This document shows, piece after piece, positions 62,906 through 64,000 of a stretch of DNA of 64,000 nt (position 1 is its first letter; each line of letters starts with the position of its first letter). Where the stretch lies: assembly GCF_013327855.1 (NCBI RefSeq), contig NZ_JABUMX010000004.1, forward strand, positions 326,724 through 390,723. The letters are read 5' to 3'. A program made the translations under genes and the position numbers. Source of the DNA: Phyllobacterium pellucidum (lineage in GTDB: Bacteria > Pseudomonadota > Alphaproteobacteria > Rhizobiales > Rhizobiaceae). The notes under the pieces were generated by a model that saw nothing but the letters and a program-made list of their open reading frames with translations, was not told where the DNA came from and did no database searches.

Positions 62906-63918
62906 CAGGCTGTTTCCCCTTCAATCAATTCAAAGCCGAGGTCGATGACCTGCGACGGCGCGTCGTCAACCACCAACTGCGCCGCCACCTGGCCAATTGT
63001 AACGCGCGGGGTGAGCAGGGTCGAAAGCCGCTGCGGGGTGGCACGGCCAATATCGAGCCCATTATAGCCGAGGATCGCAAGGTCGTCCGGCACCATTATC
63101 CCGTGCGAAAGACAATGGAAGTAGCCACCGAGCGCCATGTCATCGTTGGAAAAGTAAACGGCATCGACGTCGGGGGTTCGTGCAAGCAGTTGTTCCAGCC
63201 CTATTCTTCCGTTTTCCACGGACGATGGCCCGGGATGAATCTGCCGGTCGGCGAGTGGAGCACCACCTGCGCCCAGCGTCTCACAAAAGCTCGCAAAGCG
63301 CTTGCTAGCCCTTGTGTCGCGGTTAAGGTCATGCCCGACGTAACCGATACGCCGATAGCCACGCTGCAGCATGAAATTGGCGCTTTCCCGCCCGGCCGCG
63401 TGATTGGAGAAACCCACGGCGAGATCAAGCGCGACACCGTCTATATCCAGCACCTCGACGACGCGGCATTTTGCGGCGCGCAGCATCTTGACAGTGCCGT
63501 CCGCATGCTCGTAGCCCGCCAGCATCACCGCTGTCGGCCGCCAGGCAAGCATTGAGGCGACCAATGCTTCCTCCTTCTCAGGATCATAGTCCGTCACCGC
63601 GAAAACTGCCTGATAGCCATGGTCTTCGAGCGTAGCACTCGCGCCGCGCAGCACATCCGTGAAGACGATGTTCGAAAGCGATGGGATAACGAACGCCACG
63701 AGCCGCGAGCCTGCCGATGCCAGCGTGCCGGCGATCCTGTTTGGCACATAACCGAGGTGCTGGACCGCCGCCAGGACACGGTCCCTGGTCTTGGTGGTAA
63801 AGGAGCCGTGATTACGCAGGACACGTGACACTGTGCTCTCGCCGACGCCGGCCGCCTTGGCGACTTCGGCCAGGGTTACACCTTCCTGCTGCTTGAATTC
63901 CATGCTTCCTTGTTCCAT
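62905..63918 (-). CDS. LacI-family sugar-acid repressor
   Basis: About 337 residues. N-terminal LacI HTH (VTLAEVAKAAGVGESTVSRVLRNHGSFTTKTRDRVLAAVQHLGYVPNRIAGTLASAGSR) and a periplasmic-binding-like effector domain (VAFVIPSLSNIVFTDVLRGASATLEDHGYQAVFA, VDAVYFSNDDMALGG, LAILGYNGLDIG). It overlaps the OtnC-like gene by one base, so both are made together. Starts at 63960 (GTG), 63918 or 63903 (ATG) are possible. A perfect palindrome upstream is probably its operator. Confidence 0.86.
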   Translation of the reverse strand: MEQGSMEFKQQEGVTLAEVAKAAGVGESTVSRVLRNHGSFTTKTRDRVLAAVQHLGYVPNRIAGTLASAGSRLVAFVIPSLSNIVFTDVLRGASATLEDHGYQAVFAVTDYDPEKEEALVASMLAWRPTAVMLAGYEHADGTVKMLRAAKCRVVEVLDIDGVALDLAVGFSNHAAGRESANFMLQRGYRRIGYVGHDLNRDTRASKRFASFCETLGAGGAPLADRQIHPGPSSVENGRIGLEQLLARTPDVDAVYFSNDDMALGGYFHCLSHGIMVPDDLAILGYNGLDIGRATPQRLSTLLTPRVTIGQVAAQLVVDDAPSQVIDLGFELIEGETA

Positions 63919-63973
63919 TGCCGCGCGCCGCACTGGTGCATTCTCCCGTCTTTCCAGCACTAATCAAGATATT

Positions 63974-63989
63974 TTGGCAGCGCTGCCAA
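63974..63989. promoter_or_regulatory. LacI-type operator palindrome
   Basis: TTGGCAGCGCTGCCAA is a perfect 16-bp palindrome with the central CG typical of LacI-family operators, about 55 bases before the repressor start. It fits autoregulation and possibly control of a divergent gene beyond the right edge. Confidence 0.65.
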
Positions 63990-64000
63990 TCGAAATTGGT

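Noticed and set aside
1..64000. CRISPR arrays, rRNA operons, complete prophage or intact insertion sequences
   Set aside because: No regularly spaced direct repeats, no rRNA-like sequence and no phage structural genes were seen on either strand.

Overview
The window looks like part of a chromosome or large replicon of a Hyphomicrobiales (Rhizobiales) alphaproteobacterium, in the Rhizobiaceae/Phyllobacteriaceae/Brucellaceae range. The reasons are the moderately high GC, the S. meliloti-type eut/ehu ectoine locus, an RpoE-ChrR singlet-oxygen module, a LigD+LigC pair, DUF6894 and DUF1236 small proteins, and an Aap-like general amino-acid transporter. The species cannot be named from sequence reading alone.

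Region A (1-2.6 kb): the 5' part of an Orn/Lys/Arg decarboxylase gene runs off the left edge. It is followed by a gene-poor stretch ending in a decayed IS5-type transposase. Region B (2.6-15.15 kb): a nearly complete ectoine import and degradation locus: AsnC-type regulator, DoeC-type dehydrogenase, DoeD-type transaminase, EnuR (MocR), EutB, EutC, EutD/DoeA hydrolase, EutE/DoeB deacetylase and the EhuBCDA ABC importer. Together they would take up ectoine, open the ring, deacetylate it and convert diaminobutyrate to aspartate. EutA is absent. Palindromes upstream of doeC, enuR and eutB are candidate operators.

Region C (15.15-19.8 kb): a gene-poor, partly decayed stretch with small secreted, membrane or stress proteins (GrlR-like, frameshifted DUF4142, DUF3606, AlaE exporter). 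Region D (19.8-24 kb): a PaoABC-like molybdenum aldehyde oxidoreductase operon whose last gene is an Arr-type rifampin ADP-ribosyltransferase. Region E (24.2-30.6 kb): photolyase, DUF1365 and FAD-oxidoreductase genes divergent from rpoE-chrR. Two back-to-back TGATCC-N16-CGTA promoters lie between them, and a third copy precedes a DUF2177 gene. Region F (30.6-43.3 kb): DNA repair genes (3-methyladenine glycosylase, LigC, LigD), two Crp/Fnr regulators, a BrkB-like protein, a haloacetate-dehalogenase-like hydrolase and many small proteins.

Region G (43.4-61.75 kb) is the most novel part: a catabolic locus with five amidohydrolases of three types, a racemase, a flavin reductase, an amino-acid-type ABC importer without its ATPase, a peptide-type ABC importer with its two ATPases fused, and a GntR/FCD regulator. 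GTATAC/GTACAC boxes lie in front of its transcription units. It probably imports and hydrolyses an unidentified cyclic or amide nitrogen compound. One amidohydrolase has lost the usual HxH metal motif. Region H (61.8-64 kb): a small lipoprotein, an OtnC-like class II aldolase and a LacI-type repressor with a perfect 16-bp palindrome in front of it.
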